NCBI RefSeq assembly: GCF_018224925.1
Contig: NZ_JAGTUF010000002.1
Span: 124,001-188,000, forward strand
Source of the DNA: Magnetospirillum sulfuroxidans
Lineage (GTDB): Bacteria > Pseudomonadota > Alphaproteobacteria > Rhodospirillales > Magnetospirillaceae
Direction: 5' to 3'
Length of the DNA: 64,000 nt
The translations under genes and the position numbers were made by a program. The notes beneath the pieces were generated by a model, which was given only the letters and a program-made list of their open reading frames with translations, had not been told where the DNA came from and did no database searches. Positions 43,347 through 52,804 of this stretch are shown piece by piece (position 1 is the first letter of the stretch; each line of letters begins with the position of its first letter).

Positions 43347-45011
43347 ATGGCAATTCTGGAACTCAAGGGCGTCGGCAAAAGCTTCGGCCGCACCAATGTC
43401 CTGGCCGGCATCGACCTGGCCATCGAAGAAGGCGAATTCATCGCCATCCTTGGTTTCTCCGGTTCGGGCAAAAGCACCTTGGTGTCGTTGATGGCCGGCC
43501 TCAGCCAGCCCGATCAGGGCGAAATTCTGCTGCATGGTAAAAAGATCACCGGCCCCGGCGCTGATCGCGGCGTGGTGTTTCAAAGCTATTCCCTGATGCC
43601 GTGGCTGACCGTCCAAGGCAACATCGCCCTGGCGGTCAACGCCACCACCCCCAAGGCAAGCGCGGCCGAACGGGCGGAAATGGTGGCCAAATATATCCAG
43701 ATGGTCGGCCTGGCCCACGCCGCCGACCGCCGCCCGGCCGAGCTTTCCGGCGGTATGCGCCAGCGTGTCGCCGTCGCCCGCGCCCTGGCCATGCGCCCGG
43801 AAATCCTGCTGCTGGACGAACCTCTTTCGGCCCTGGACGCCCTCACTCGGGCCAAGTTGCAAGACGAGATCGAGGCGATCTGGTCCGGCGACAAGAAGAC
43901 GGTGGTGCTGATCACCAACGACGTCGACGAAGCCCTGTTGCTGGCCGACCGGGTCATTCCCCTGAACCCCGGCCCCGGCGCCACCTTCGGCCCCGCCTTC
44001 ACCGTCGACCTGCCGCGCCCGCGCGACCGCACCGCCGTCAATTCCGATGAAACCTTCAAGCGTCTGCGGGCCGAGATCACCGCCTATCTGATGGCCGCCG
44101 GCATCGAAAGCAAGGCCGCCATCAGCGACAGCAAGACCAGTCTTCCCGCCGTCTTGCCGATCACCGCCAACCGACCGCCCCAGGCCTATGCCCAGGCCGG
44201 CCGGGCCAACAATCCCGACCGCTATCTCGAATTCACCCAGCTTAAAAAGATCTATCCCACCGCCAAGGGACCGCTGACCGTGGTCGATGGGTTCGATCTC
44301 AAGATGAAGCAGGGCGAATTCATTTCATTGATCGGCCATTCCGGCTGCGGCAAATCCACCGTGCTGACCATGACCGCCGGCCTGACCGGGGTATCGGAAG
44401 GCGGCATCATTTTGGATGGGCGCGAAGTCACCGAAGCCGGCCCCGACCGCGCCGTGGTGTTCCAGGCCCCCAGCCTGTTTCCCTGGCTGACCGCCCTGGA
44501 AAACGTCGCCCTGGGCGTCGACCGCGTCTATCCCCACGCCAGCCCGGCGGAACGCCGCGACATCGTCACCTATTACCTGGAACGCGTCGGTCTGGCCGAT
44601 GCCCTTAATCGCCCCGCCGCCGACATGTCCAACGGCATGAAGCAACGCGTCGGCATCGCCCGCGCCTTCGCCTTGTCGCCGAAACTGCTGCTGCTTGACG
44701 AACCCTTCGGCATGCTGGACAGCCTGACCCGCTGGGAATTGCAGGAAGTGCTGATGGAAGTGTGGGCGCGGACCAAGGTCACCGCCATCTGCGTCACCCA
44801 CGACGTCGACGAGGCCATCTTGATGGCCGACCGGGTGGTGATGATGACCAACGGCCCCCATGCCCGCATCGGCAAGATCGTCGATGTGGATATCGAGCGT
44901 CCGCGCACCCGCCGCGCCTTGCTGGATCATCCCCGCTATTACCACTACCGCCAGGAAGTTCTGAACTTCTTGGATGAATACGAACACGGCGCCCAGGCGA
45001 AAGCCGGCTGA
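43347..45011 (+). CDS. Fused double ATP-binding subunit of the nitrate transporter
   Basis: This 554-residue protein joins two complete ABC domains. Domain 1 (about 3-255) has GFSGSGKST (36-44) and [15 protein letters not shown]; domain 2 (about 290-550) has GHSGCGKST (330-338) and the altered signature [16 protein letters not shown] Pro/Ala-rich linker lies between. It thus replaces separate NrtC and NrtD ATPases in one chain; the NrtA-like tail of cyanobacterial NrtC is absent. ATG 43347 follows nrtB by 14 bp; the frame open upstream is inside nrtB. Naming as nrtC or nrtD would be arbitrary. Confidence 0.88.
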   Translation: MAILELKGVGKSFGRTNVLAGIDLAIEEGEFIAILGFSGSGKSTLVSLMAGLSQPDQGEILLHGKKITGPGADRGVVFQSYSLMPWLTVQGNIALAVNATTPKASAAERAEMVAKYIQMVGLAHAADRRPAELSGGMRQRVAVARALAMRPEILLLDEPLSALDALTRAKLQDEIEAIWSGDKKTVVLITNDVDEALLLADRVIPLNPGPGATFGPAFTVDLPRPRDRTAVNSDETFKRLRAEITAYLMAAGIESKAAISDSKTSLPAVLPITANRPPQAYAQAGRANNPDRYLEFTQLKKIYPTAKGPLTVVDGFDLKMKQGEFISLIGHSGCGKSTVLTMTAGLTGVSEGGIILDGREVTEAGPDRAVVFQAPSLFPWLTALENVALGVDRVYPHASPAERRDIVTYYLERVGLADALNRPAADMSNGMKQRVGIARAFALSPKLLLLDEPFGMLDSLTRWELQEVLMEVWARTKVTAICVTHDVDEAILMADRVVMMTNGPHARIGKIVDVDIERPRTRRALLDHPRYYHYRQEVLNFLDEYEHGAQAKAG

Positions 45012-45028
45012 ATCAGGGACAAACCGCC

Positions 45029-46207
45029 ATGACTTTGGAACTGAACCGCCTGAAACTGGGGATCGTGCCGCTGATGGACGCGGCCCCCATCGTCGTCGCC
45101 AAGGAACGCGGCTTCTTCGCCGAACAAGGCCTGGACGTGGATATCAGCCGCGAGCCCAGTTGGGCCAATATCCGCGACAAGGTCGCCGTCGGCGCCCTGG
45201 ACGGCGCCCAGATGCTCGCCCCCATGCCGCTGTCCATGAGCTTGGGTCTGGGGGCCATCCGCGAACCGGTGATCACCGGCCTGGCCCTCAATCTGGGCGG
45301 CAACACCATCACTTTGTCGGCGGCGCTGTGTCATCGCCTCTTGGCACAGGGCGGCCTGACCGGCGCCGCTCTCAAGCAGGTGATCGCCGACGACAAACTG
45401 GCCGGCCGGCCGGCCTTGGCTTTCGCCATGGTCTATCCGTTTTCCACCCATAATTACGAATTGCGCTTTTGGCTGGCCGCCGCCGGCATTGATCCCGACC
45501 GCGATGTCCGCCTGACCGTGGTGCCGCCGCCGCAGATGATCGGCCATATGTCGGCCGGCAACATCGCCGGTTTTTGCGTCGGCGAGCCTTGGGGGTCGCT
45601 GGCCGCCAGCATGGATCTGGGCACCATCGTCGCCACCTCGGACAGCATCTTCGCCGGCCGTCTGGAAAAGGTGCTGGGCGTCACCCGCGCTTGGGCCGAC
45701 AGCCATCCCGAAACCCATAACGCCCTGATCAAGGCGGTTCTCGCCGCCGCCTCGTGGTGCGAGGCCAATCGCGGCGAAACCGCCGATATCATGGCCCAAC
45801 CGGCCTATGTCAACGTCCCGCGGGAAACCGCCCGCGCCGCCCTGACCGGACCGCAAGCGCCGCATTTTTCCGCCCATTGCGCCAACTTCCCCTGGCGCAG
45901 CCAAGCCATGTGGTACCTGACCCAGATGCAGCGCTGGGGCCAATTGAGCCACAGCGTCGATCTTCGCCGCATCGCCGAGGAAGTCTATCGCCCCGACCTG
46001 TTCCGCCTCGCCGCCCTGGAACTGGGATTGCCGGTGCCGTTGATCGACCACAAAAGCGAAGGCGGCCATGCCCAACCCTGGATTTTGGACAAGGCCACCG
46101 CCCCGATCGCCATGGGACCGGACCTGATGTTGGGCGGTGTCCGCTTCGATCCCGCCCCAGGCTCTGAAACTCCGGCGCAGCCCGAGCATGCAGAAGGACT
46201 TTCGTGA
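45029..46207 (+). CDS. nasS: Cytoplasmic nitrate/nitrite sensor NasS (NrtA-like, no signal peptide)
   Basis: This 392-residue protein is a paralogue of NrtA ([59 protein letters not shown]) but starts directly with the mature fold; no signal peptide or Tat motif precedes it. NasS proteins bind nitrate in the cytoplasm and, without nitrate, sequester NasT. Here nasS is inside the nitrate operon rather than next to nasT. The stop overlaps the nirB start by one base. A second exported transporter component is the alternative, disfavoured by the missing signal. Confidence 0.85.
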   Translation: MTLELNRLKLGIVPLMDAAPIVVAKERGFFAEQGLDVDISREPSWANIRDKVAVGALDGAQMLAPMPLSMSLGLGAIREPVITGLALNLGGNTITLSAALCHRLLAQGGLTGAALKQVIADDKLAGRPALAFAMVYPFSTHNYELRFWLAAAGIDPDRDVRLTVVPPPQMIGHMSAGNIAGFCVGEPWGSLAASMDLGTIVATSDSIFAGRLEKVLGVTRAWADSHPETHNALIKAVLAAASWCEANRGETADIMAQPAYVNVPRETARAALTGPQAPHFSAHCANFPWRSQAMWYLTQMQRWGQLSHSVDLRRIAEEVYRPDLFRLAALELGLPVPLIDHKSEGGHAQPWILDKATAPIAMGPDLMLGGVRFDPAPGSETPAQPEHAEGLS

Positions 46208-48660
46208 TGAATTCTGTCCCCCGCCAACGTCTGGTCGTCATCGGTAACGGCATGGCCGGCATGCGCACGGTCGAGGAATTGCTGGCCCGCGCCCCGGTCC
46301 GCTATGACATCACCGTTTTTGGCGCCGAACCGCACCCCAATTACAACCGCATCATGCTGTCCTCGGTACTGGCCGGGGAAAAGCAGATCGACGACATCAT
46401 CATCAACCCACGCGCCTGGTACACGCAAAACGCCATCACCTTGCATGCGGGCGATGCCGTCATCGGCATTGACGCCAAGACCAAGACGGTCACCGCCGCC
46501 TCGGGCCTTCGCGTCGCCTATGACAAGCTGTTGCTGGCCACCGGCTCCAAGCCGTTGATGCCGCCGCTGCCCGGCCTGGACCTGCCCGGAATCGTCACCT
46601 TCCGCGATATCGCCGATATCGACAAGATGTTGGCGGCGGCCGAGGCCAAGCAGCGCGCCGTGGTCATCGGCGGCGGGCTGCTGGGCCTGGAAGCCGCCTG
46701 GGGCCTGAAACGGCGCGGCATGCCCGTTGCCCTGGTGCATCTGATGCCGACATTGATGGAACGGCAATTGGACACCGAGGCCGGCACCTTGCTGCAACGT
46801 GACCTTGATGAGCGCGGCCTGCATTTCTTCACCTCGGGCCAGACCGAACGGATCATCGGCAGCGAACGGGCCGAGGGCGTCGCCTTGGCCGATGGCCGCA
46901 CCGTTCCCGGCGATCTGGTGGTCGTCGCCATCGGCATCCGCCCCAATGTCGACATGGGCAAGGCGGCGGATGTGGACATCAATCGCGGCATCTTGGTCGG
47001 CGACGACATGGCGACCAGCGATCCCGACATTTATGCGGTGGGCGAATGCGTCGAACATAACGGCCAAGTCTTCGGCCTGGTGGCGCCGATCTGGGAACAG
47101 GCCAAGGTCTGCGCCGCTCGATTGGCCGGGGACACCGTCGCCAGCTACGTCACCCCGGCTTTGTCCACCCGTCTCAAGATCACCGGTATCGACGTGTTTT
47201 CCGCCGGCAAGCTGGCGGCCGAAGACGATGGTGACGAGGAAGTGGTGTTCCGTGACGCCGCCAAGGGCGTCTACCGCAAGCTGGTGGTGCGCGGCAACCG
47301 GCTGGTGGGCGCCGTCCTGTATGGCGATGTCGCCGATGGCGGCTGGTATTTCGACCTGATCAAGGGCAACAAGGACGTCGCCGAGATGCGCGACCGCCTG
47401 ATCTTCGGCCAAGGCTTCGCCGATCAGGATTGTTGCGGCGGAAGCAAGGCCGGTCTGAATGTCGCCGCCATGACCGATGACACCCAGGTGTGCGGCTGCA
47501 ACGGCGTCTCCAAGGGGGCCATCGTCAAGGCCATCGGTGAAAAGGGTCTGACCACGCTGGACGAAGTGCGCGCCCACACCAAGGCTTCGGCCAGTTGCGG
47601 CATGTGCACGCCGACGGTTCAGGCCATCTTGTCCTTCGTCACCGGGTCCGACGCCGCCGCGCCGGAAGTGATGTGCAAATGCACCGATCACGGCCACGAC
47701 CATGTTCGCCATGCCATCCTTGACCAGCGGCTCAAGACCATGGCGGATTTGCGCGAGGCCCTGGGCTGGAAAACCGCCGATGGTTGCGCCAAATGCCGGC
47801 CGGCGCTGAATTATTACCTGCTGTGCGCCTGGCCGGGCGAATACGTTGACGATTACCGCTCGCGCTTCATCAACGAACGGGTCCACGCCAACATCCAAAA
47901 AGACGGCACCTATTCGGTCATTCCGCGCATGTGGGGCGGCGTCACCACCCCGGCCGAATTACGTGCCATCGCCGATGTCGCCGACAAGTTCAACATTCCC
48001 ACCGTCAAGGTCACCGGCGGTCAGCGCATCGACCTGCTGGGGGTGAAAAAGCAAGATCTGCCGGCCGTCTGGGGCGACCTCAACCAGGCGGGGCTGGTCT
48101 CCGGCCACGGCTACGCCAAGGGGCTGCGCACGGTCAAGACCTGCGTGGGGTCGGAATGGTGCCGCTTCGGCACCCAGGATTCCACCGCCCTGGGCATCAA
48201 ACTGGAAAAGATGATGTGGGGATCGTGGACGCCGCACAAGGTCAAGCTGGCGGTGTCGGGGTGCCCGCGCAATTGCGCCGAGGCCACCATCAAGGATATC
48301 GGCATCATCTGCGTCGAGGCCGGCTATGACATGGTCATCGGCGGCAATGGCGGCATCGAGGTGCGGGTGACCGATCCGCTCACCCGGCTGACCACCGAGG
48401 CCGAGGTTCTGGAATATTCCGCCGCCTTCATGCAGCTCTACCGCGAGGAAGGTCATTACCTGGAGCGCACCGCCCCTTATCTGGAACGTGTCGGCCTCGC
48501 CCATATCAAGGCGCGCATCCTTGAAGACGATGCCGGCCGCAAGGCGCTCTACGCCCGCTTCTTGTTCGCCCAAAGCTTTGCCCAGGACGACCCGTGGGCG
48601 GAACGGGCCGGCGGCGGCGTCGATGCCCATGAATTCCAATCCTTAGCGGTGGTGAGCTGA
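46207..48660 (+). CDS. nirB: Assimilatory NADH nitrite reductase, large subunit
   Basis: This 817-residue enzyme has an FAD/NAD domain at the N-terminus (LVVIGNGMAGMRTVEELL, then AVVIGGGLLGLEAAWGLKRRG), a BFD-type [2Fe-2S] domain with Cys429, Cys431, Cys464 and Cys467, and the sirohaem/[4Fe-4S] domain with Cys646, Cys652 (CVGSEWC), Cys686 and Cys690 (CPRNC). It reduces nitrite to ammonium in the cytoplasm. ATG 46207 overlaps the nasS stop and has AGAAGGA upstream. All cofactor ligands needed are visible. Confidence 0.95.
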   Translation: MNSVPRQRLVVIGNGMAGMRTVEELLARAPVRYDITVFGAEPHPNYNRIMLSSVLAGEKQIDDIIINPRAWYTQNAITLHAGDAVIGIDAKTKTVTAASGLRVAYDKLLLATGSKPLMPPLPGLDLPGIVTFRDIADIDKMLAAAEAKQRAVVIGGGLLGLEAAWGLKRRGMPVALVHLMPTLMERQLDTEAGTLLQRDLDERGLHFFTSGQTERIIGSERAEGVALADGRTVPGDLVVVAIGIRPNVDMGKAADVDINRGILVGDDMATSDPDIYAVGECVEHNGQVFGLVAPIWEQAKVCAARLAGDTVASYVTPALSTRLKITGIDVFSAGKLAAEDDGDEEVVFRDAAKGVYRKLVVRGNRLVGAVLYGDVADGGWYFDLIKGNKDVAEMRDRLIFGQGFADQDCCGGSKAGLNVAAMTDDTQVCGCNGVSKGAIVKAIGEKGLTTLDEVRAHTKASASCGMCTPTVQAILSFVTGSDAAAPEVMCKCTDHGHDHVRHAILDQRLKTMADLREALGWKTADGCAKCRPALNYYLLCAWPGEYVDDYRSRFINERVHANIQKDGTYSVIPRMWGGVTTPAELRAIADVADKFNIPTVKVTGGQRIDLLGVKKQDLPAVWGDLNQAGLVSGHGYAKGLRTVKTCVGSEWCRFGTQDSTALGIKLEKMMWGSWTPHKVKLAVSGCPRNCAEATIKDIGIICVEAGYDMVIGGNGGIEVRVTDPLTRLTTEAEVLEYSAAFMQLYREEGHYLERTAPYLERVGLAHIKARILEDDAGRKALYARFLFAQSFAQDDPWAERAGGGVDAHEFQSLAVVS

Positions 48661-48661
48661 C

Positions 48662-48997
48662 ATGACCAACTGGATCGATATCGGCACCATCGCCGACATT
48701 CCCCGCCTGGGCGCCCGCACGGTGGAAACCGCGCTCGGGCAAGTGGCGGTGTTCCGCACCGCCGAGGACGAAGTCTTCGCCCTGATCAACAAATGCCCGC
48801 ACAAGAACGGCCCCTTGTCGGAAGGCATCGTCATGGGCCGCAAGGTCGCCTGTCCGCTGCATAATTGGGTCATCGACCTCAATAGCGGACATGCCGACGC
48901 CCCCGATGAAGGCTGCACCACCCCTTTGGCCCTCAAAGACGAAGGCGGCCGCCTGCTGCTGGGCCTGGACGCCGTCGCCGCGGTGGCCCATGGCTGA
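48662..48997 (+). CDS. nirD: Nitrite reductase small subunit (Rieske-type)
   Basis: This 111-residue protein keeps Rieske ligands: Cys45/His47 (CPHKNGPL) and Cys64/His67 (CPLHNW), so it can hold a [2Fe-2S] cluster, unlike the enterobacterial NirD that lacks them. It pairs with NirB. Its start is one base after the nirB stop, and its last eight bases overlap the start of nasA, so the three are tightly coupled. Confidence 0.92.
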   Translation: MTNWIDIGTIADIPRLGARTVETALGQVAVFRTAEDEVFALINKCPHKNGPLSEGIVMGRKVACPLHNWVIDLNSGHADAPDEGCTTPLALKDEGGRLLLGLDAVAAVAHG

Positions 48998-51587
48998 GCC
49001 CATCCGCACCACCTGTCCCTATTGCGGCACCGGCTGTGGAATCATCGCCGAAAAGTCCGCCGCTGGCTGGGCGGTGCGGGGCGACCCGGAACACCCGGCC
49101 AATTATGGCCGACTGTGTTCCAAGGGCACCACCCTGGCCGACACCTTGGGCCTGGAAACCCGGCTGTTGCAGCCCGTGGTCGATGGCCGCCCCAGCGATT
49201 GGGACACCGCCATCACCGAGACGGCGGGGCGTATCCGCGCCGTCACCGATCTGCACGGCCCCGACGCCTTTGCCTTTTACCTGTCCGGTCAGTTGCTGAC
49301 CGAGGATTATTACGCCGCCAACAAGCTGGCCAAGGGCTTCATCGGCACCGCCAATGTCGATACCAATTCACGCTTGTGCATGGCGTCCACCGTCGCCGGC
49401 CACCGCCGCGCCTTTGGCTCTGACACCGTCCCCGGCTGCTATGAAGACCTTGAACGCGCCGATCTGGTGGTTTTGGTCGGCTCGAATCTGGCGTGGTGCC
49501 ATCCGGTCTTGTTCCAACGCCTGAAAAAAGCCCGTGACCTGCGCGGCACCAAGGTGGTGGTCATCGACCCCCGCCGCACCGATAGCTGCGACATCGCCGA
49601 TCTGCATCTGCCATTGGCCCCCGGTTCGGACGTCGCCTTGTTCAATGGGCTGCTGGCCCATTGCGAGGCGGCGGGCGCGTTGGATTTCGCCTTTATCGAC
49701 GCCCACACCACCGGTTTCAGCGAAACCTTGGCGGCGGCGCGGGCCGGCGATGTCGCCGTCACCGGCCTGGATCGCGGCAACCTGACCCGTTTCTTCGACC
49801 TGTTCGCCACCACCCGCAAGGTGGTCACCGTGTTTTCCCAGGGGGTCAACCAATCCTCGGCCGGCACCGACAAGGTCAGCGCCATCCTTAACGTTCATCT
49901 CGCCACCGGCCGCATCGGCCATACCGGCATGGGACCGTTCTCGGTCACCGGCCAGCCCAACGCCATGGGGGGGCGCGAAGTCGGCGGACTGGCCAACCAA
50001 CTGGCCGCCCATATGGGTTTTGACCCGGTCAGCATCGACCGCGTCGGCCGCTTCTGGAAGGCGGCGAAAATGGCGACCTCCGAAGGGTTGAAGGCGGTCG
50101 AACTGTTCCGCGCCATTGACGCCGGCAAGGTCAAGGCCGTGTGGATCATGGCCACCAATCCGGCGGTCAGCCTGCCCGAAAGCGATCTGGTCCGCCGCGC
50201 CCTGGCCAAATGCCCGGTGGTTATCGTCTCGGATGGCGTCGCCGATACCGACACCTTGCGCTTTGCCCATATCAAACTGCCCGCCCATGCCTGGGGCGAA
50301 AAAAGCGGCACGGTGACCAATTCCGACCGCACCATTTCCCGGCAGGCGCCCTTCCTGTCCCCGGCCGGCGAGGCCCGCGCCAATTGGTGGGCGGTTGCGC
50401 AAGTGGCCCGCGTTCTTGGCCACGGCCAGGCTTTCGCCTGGCCAGGCCCCCAACAGGTGTTCGACGAATATGCCCGTCTGACCGGCTTCGAAAACGGCGG
50501 CAGCCGCGACCTTGATCTGTCCGAGGCCCTGAGCCTTGATTACGACCGCTTCCGTCCATTCCAGTGGGGCGGCAAGCGCATGTTCGGCGACGGCCGCTTT
50601 TATACCGCCGACGGCCGTGCCGTCTTGGTCCCGGTCAGCCATCGCCCGCCCAAGGAAAATCTCAGCCTTCGCTATCCGCTGCGCCTGAATACCGGGCGGT
50701 ATCGCGACCACTGGCACACATTGACCCGAACCGCCCTGGCTCCCCGATTGTCGGGGCACCGGCCCGAGGCGCTGCTTGATATCCATCCCGACGACGCCGC
50801 CAAGGCGGGCCTGACCGACGGCGCCCTGGCCGTGATCCGCAGCCGTCTGGGCCAGATGATCGCCCGCGCCCGGCTGACGCAGGAACAACAGCCCGGCCAC
50901 GTCTTTTTACCCATGCATTGGAACGATTGCTTCGCTGCCCAAGGATTGGTCGGCAGGCTATTGCCCGGTCATACCGATCCGCTATCGGGACAGCCGGAAT
51001 CCAAGCATGCGGCGGTGCGGGTGACCCCTTTCGCCGCCACCTGGGCTGGGGCGTTGATCTGCGCGGCCCCGCCGCCGCTGACGCCGCCATGGTGGAGCCG
51101 CCATCGCCAAGGCCCGGCGCAAGTGGTGGAGATGGCCGGAACCGCGCCCGCGCAGATCGCCGCCCAACTCGACGCCCTGGACCAGCATTTCGGCCCCCAT
51201 CGGCTGGAAATCGTCGATGCCGCCCGCGGCATCGCCCGCTATGCCTGGATCACCGATGGCAAATTGGTCGCGGCCTTGTTCATTGCCCCCGACCGGCCGG
51301 ACATGGCCCGCGCTTGGGTCGCCGGACTGATCGGCACCTCCTTGGAGGACGGAAGCGAACGCACCGCCATCCTCGCCGGCAAGGCCCCTGGTGGCCAAGC
51401 CGACCAAGGCCCCATTATTTGCGCCTGCTTTTCCGTCGGGCTGCACACCATCCAGCGCCTGATCGCCAGCGGCCAGGTTTCCAGCGTCGCCGCTATCGGC
51501 GCGGCGCTGAAAGCCGGGACCGGTTGCGGTTCCTGCGTGGGTGAACTGAAAGGATTATTGGCGCGAAAGGAAACGGCCCTCGCCTGA
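48990..51587 (+). CDS. nasA: Assimilatory nitrate reductase catalytic subunit with C-terminal [2Fe-2S] domain
   Basis: This 865-residue molybdoenzyme has an N-terminal [4Fe-4S] motif (Cys9, Cys12, Cys16, Cys43), a molybdopterin domain with the likely Mo-ligand Cys130 (NSRLCMAST), MPT-binding segments (ATGRIGHTGMGPFSVTGQPN) and a molydopterin-dinucleotide C-domain (LNTGRYRDHWHTLTRT). The last 60 residues form a BFD-like domain, CACFSVG followed by GTGCGSC. There is no Tat signal, so it is cytoplasmic. No separate NasB/NasC reductase is in the operon, so electrons probably come from ferredoxin or flavodoxin. ATG 48990 overlaps nirD by eight bases. Confidence 0.94.
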   Translation: MAEPIRTTCPYCGTGCGIIAEKSAAGWAVRGDPEHPANYGRLCSKGTTLADTLGLETRLLQPVVDGRPSDWDTAITETAGRIRAVTDLHGPDAFAFYLSGQLLTEDYYAANKLAKGFIGTANVDTNSRLCMASTVAGHRRAFGSDTVPGCYEDLERADLVVLVGSNLAWCHPVLFQRLKKARDLRGTKVVVIDPRRTDSCDIADLHLPLAPGSDVALFNGLLAHCEAAGALDFAFIDAHTTGFSETLAAARAGDVAVTGLDRGNLTRFFDLFATTRKVVTVFSQGVNQSSAGTDKVSAILNVHLATGRIGHTGMGPFSVTGQPNAMGGREVGGLANQLAAHMGFDPVSIDRVGRFWKAAKMATSEGLKAVELFRAIDAGKVKAVWIMATNPAVSLPESDLVRRALAKCPVVIVSDGVADTDTLRFAHIKLPAHAWGEKSGTVTNSDRTISRQAPFLSPAGEARANWWAVAQVARVLGHGQAFAWPGPQQVFDEYARLTGFENGGSRDLDLSEALSLDYDRFRPFQWGGKRMFGDGRFYTADGRAVLVPVSHRPPKENLSLRYPLRLNTGRYRDHWHTLTRTALAPRLSGHRPEALLDIHPDDAAKAGLTDGALAVIRSRLGQMIARARLTQEQQPGHVFLPMHWNDCFAAQGLVGRLLPGHTDPLSGQPESKHAAVRVTPFAATWAGALICAAPPPLTPPWWSRHRQGPAQVVEMAGTAPAQIAAQLDALDQHFGPHRLEIVDAARGIARYAWITDGKLVAALFIAPDRPDMARAWVAGLIGTSLEDGSERTAILAGKAPGGQADQGPIICACFSVGLHTIQRLIASGQVSSVAAIGAALKAGTGCGSCVGELKGLLARKETALA

Positions 51588-51625
51588 ACCGAAACCGGTC
51601 TCATCCCGCCCGGACAATGAACGGA

Positions 51626-52255
51626 TCATGGCAAAGGACGGCCGGTCTCCGTGACGGGTGAACCGGCACAGAAAGTCCCGTCCTGCCATTGGCTGATCCA
51701 TTGGGCCGCCTGAGCGGTCAAATGATCGGCGAACGCCGCGTCCAAGGGGCAGGAATGACGGATCAGGCGGAAATAGATGGGGCCGTACAAAAGGTCGGCG
51801 AGAAAAACCACCTTGTCGCGCTCGCCGCCCAAAATCTCCATCAATTCGCGGCATCGGGATTCGGCATGATTGACCAAGAAGCGCCGGCCGATTTCCGGCT
51901 GATATTGGGCTTCGGCCATTAATTGCCCAACCATGCGGCCGGTGGGACCGCTATAGACCTTGATCAGCCGGCGCATCTGGTTGGTGATGATCTCCACCGC
52001 CGAATGACCGCTTCGGTCGAAGGTGGCGTCTTGGCGCAATTCCTCGATGCAGGCATCCATCACCAGCTCGGCCTTGTTGTTCCACCAGCGATAGATGGTG
52101 GCCTTGGACACGCCGGCTTGCTTGGCAATGGCATCAATGGTCAGGTCGCGCAGATTGGACGTTTCAAACATCCGCCTCGCGGCCGACAAAATGGCTAATC
52201 GTGTGGCTTCGCAACGGGGCCGGCCCTGATGGCGAATCGGATCGGGAGCGTTCAC
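51626..52255 (-). CDS. TetR-family transcriptional regulator
   Basis: This 209-residue regulator has a TetR helix-turn-helix (about 18-65: LTIDAIAKQAGVSKATIYRWW). The C-terminal ligand domain is not recognisable to a specific ligand class. It lies 111 bp downstream of the small exported protein gene on the same strand, so the two may share a transcript. The perfect palindrome at 52668, at the promoter of that upstream gene, is the most likely binding site. Confidence 0.85.
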   Translation of the reverse strand: MNAPDPIRHQGRPRCEATRLAILSAARRMFETSNLRDLTIDAIAKQAGVSKATIYRWWNNKAELVMDACIEELRQDATFDRSGHSAVEIITNQMRRLIKVYSGPTGRMVGQLMAEAQYQPEIGRRFLVNHAESRCRELMEILGGERDKVVFLADLLYGPIYFRLIRHSCPLDAAFADHLTAQAAQWISQWQDGTFCAGSPVTETGRPLP

Positions 52256-52366
52256 GGGCGCAATTCCTTTGGCAATGGCTGATCATACGATAGCCCCAGC
52301 CGCGCCGCTACCCCCCTGCCCGAAGGGACCGCCCATCGGGAGGATATGGGCAGCCCCTTCCTGGGG

Positions 52367-52615
52367 TCAGCGGATAATCACGTGCGGGCCACTGTTGCTT
52401 TCATCGTGCAGAACCACAACGGCCGCGGTCGCGGTCGCGGTCGCGGCCGAACCGGTGGTCACCGGCTTGGCGCTTTCCACCTGAACCAGATGCGGGCCGC
52501 TATTGCCCTCATCATGCAGAACCAAGACGGTTTCAGAGGCCAGGGCCGGAGCAACGGCAAGGCCAGCCACAAGCGAAAGAGCCAAAGCGGATTGGGAGAT
52601 GATACGAGCGTTCAT
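52367..52615 (-). CDS. Small exported protein with duplicated VLHDE-NSGPH motif
   Basis: This 82-residue protein starts with a clear signal peptide (ISQSALALSLVAGLAVAPALA, cleavage before SETVLV). The mature part of about 56 residues is two copies of one unit: LVLHDEGNSGPHLVQ and VVLHDESNSGPHVII, joined by a Thr/Ala-rich linker encoded by GGTCGC repeats (TATATA). I do not recognise the family. The HD and H residues could bind metal. It has a good ribosome site (AAGGAC) and a TATATA promoter element under a 20-bp palindrome. It is probably periplasmic. Confidence 0.7.
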   Translation of the reverse strand: MNARIISQSALALSLVAGLAVAPALASETVLVLHDEGNSGPHLVQVESAKPVTTGSAATATATAAVVVLHDESNSGPHVIIR

Positions 52616-52667
52616 GATATTAAGTCCTTGTTGGTGAAGGGAAAGAACGTTTGATGACGCTATATAT

Positions 52668-52687
52668 AAAACGAAACGTTTCGTTTT
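52668..52687. promoter_or_regulatory. Perfect 20-bp palindrome, likely TetR operator
   Basis: AAAACGAAAC followed by its exact complement GTTTCGTTTT forms a 20-bp palindrome. It lies directly upstream of a TATATATA stretch (52660-52667), which would be the -10 region of the leftward small-protein gene, so a bound repressor would block this promoter. The TetR gene at 51626 is the closest candidate. It is also 118 bp upstream of the rightward modD-like gene. Confidence 0.7.
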
Positions 52688-52804
52688 TAAATAGGTTCAT
52701 ATTCCCATACCCTCCATGGACGCGGCCGTCATCCCCTGGACAAGCGGCGGACAGCGCGTTCTACTGGCTTTGCCGCCATGCCCCTTTCATCCCAAGGATC
52801 CGTC

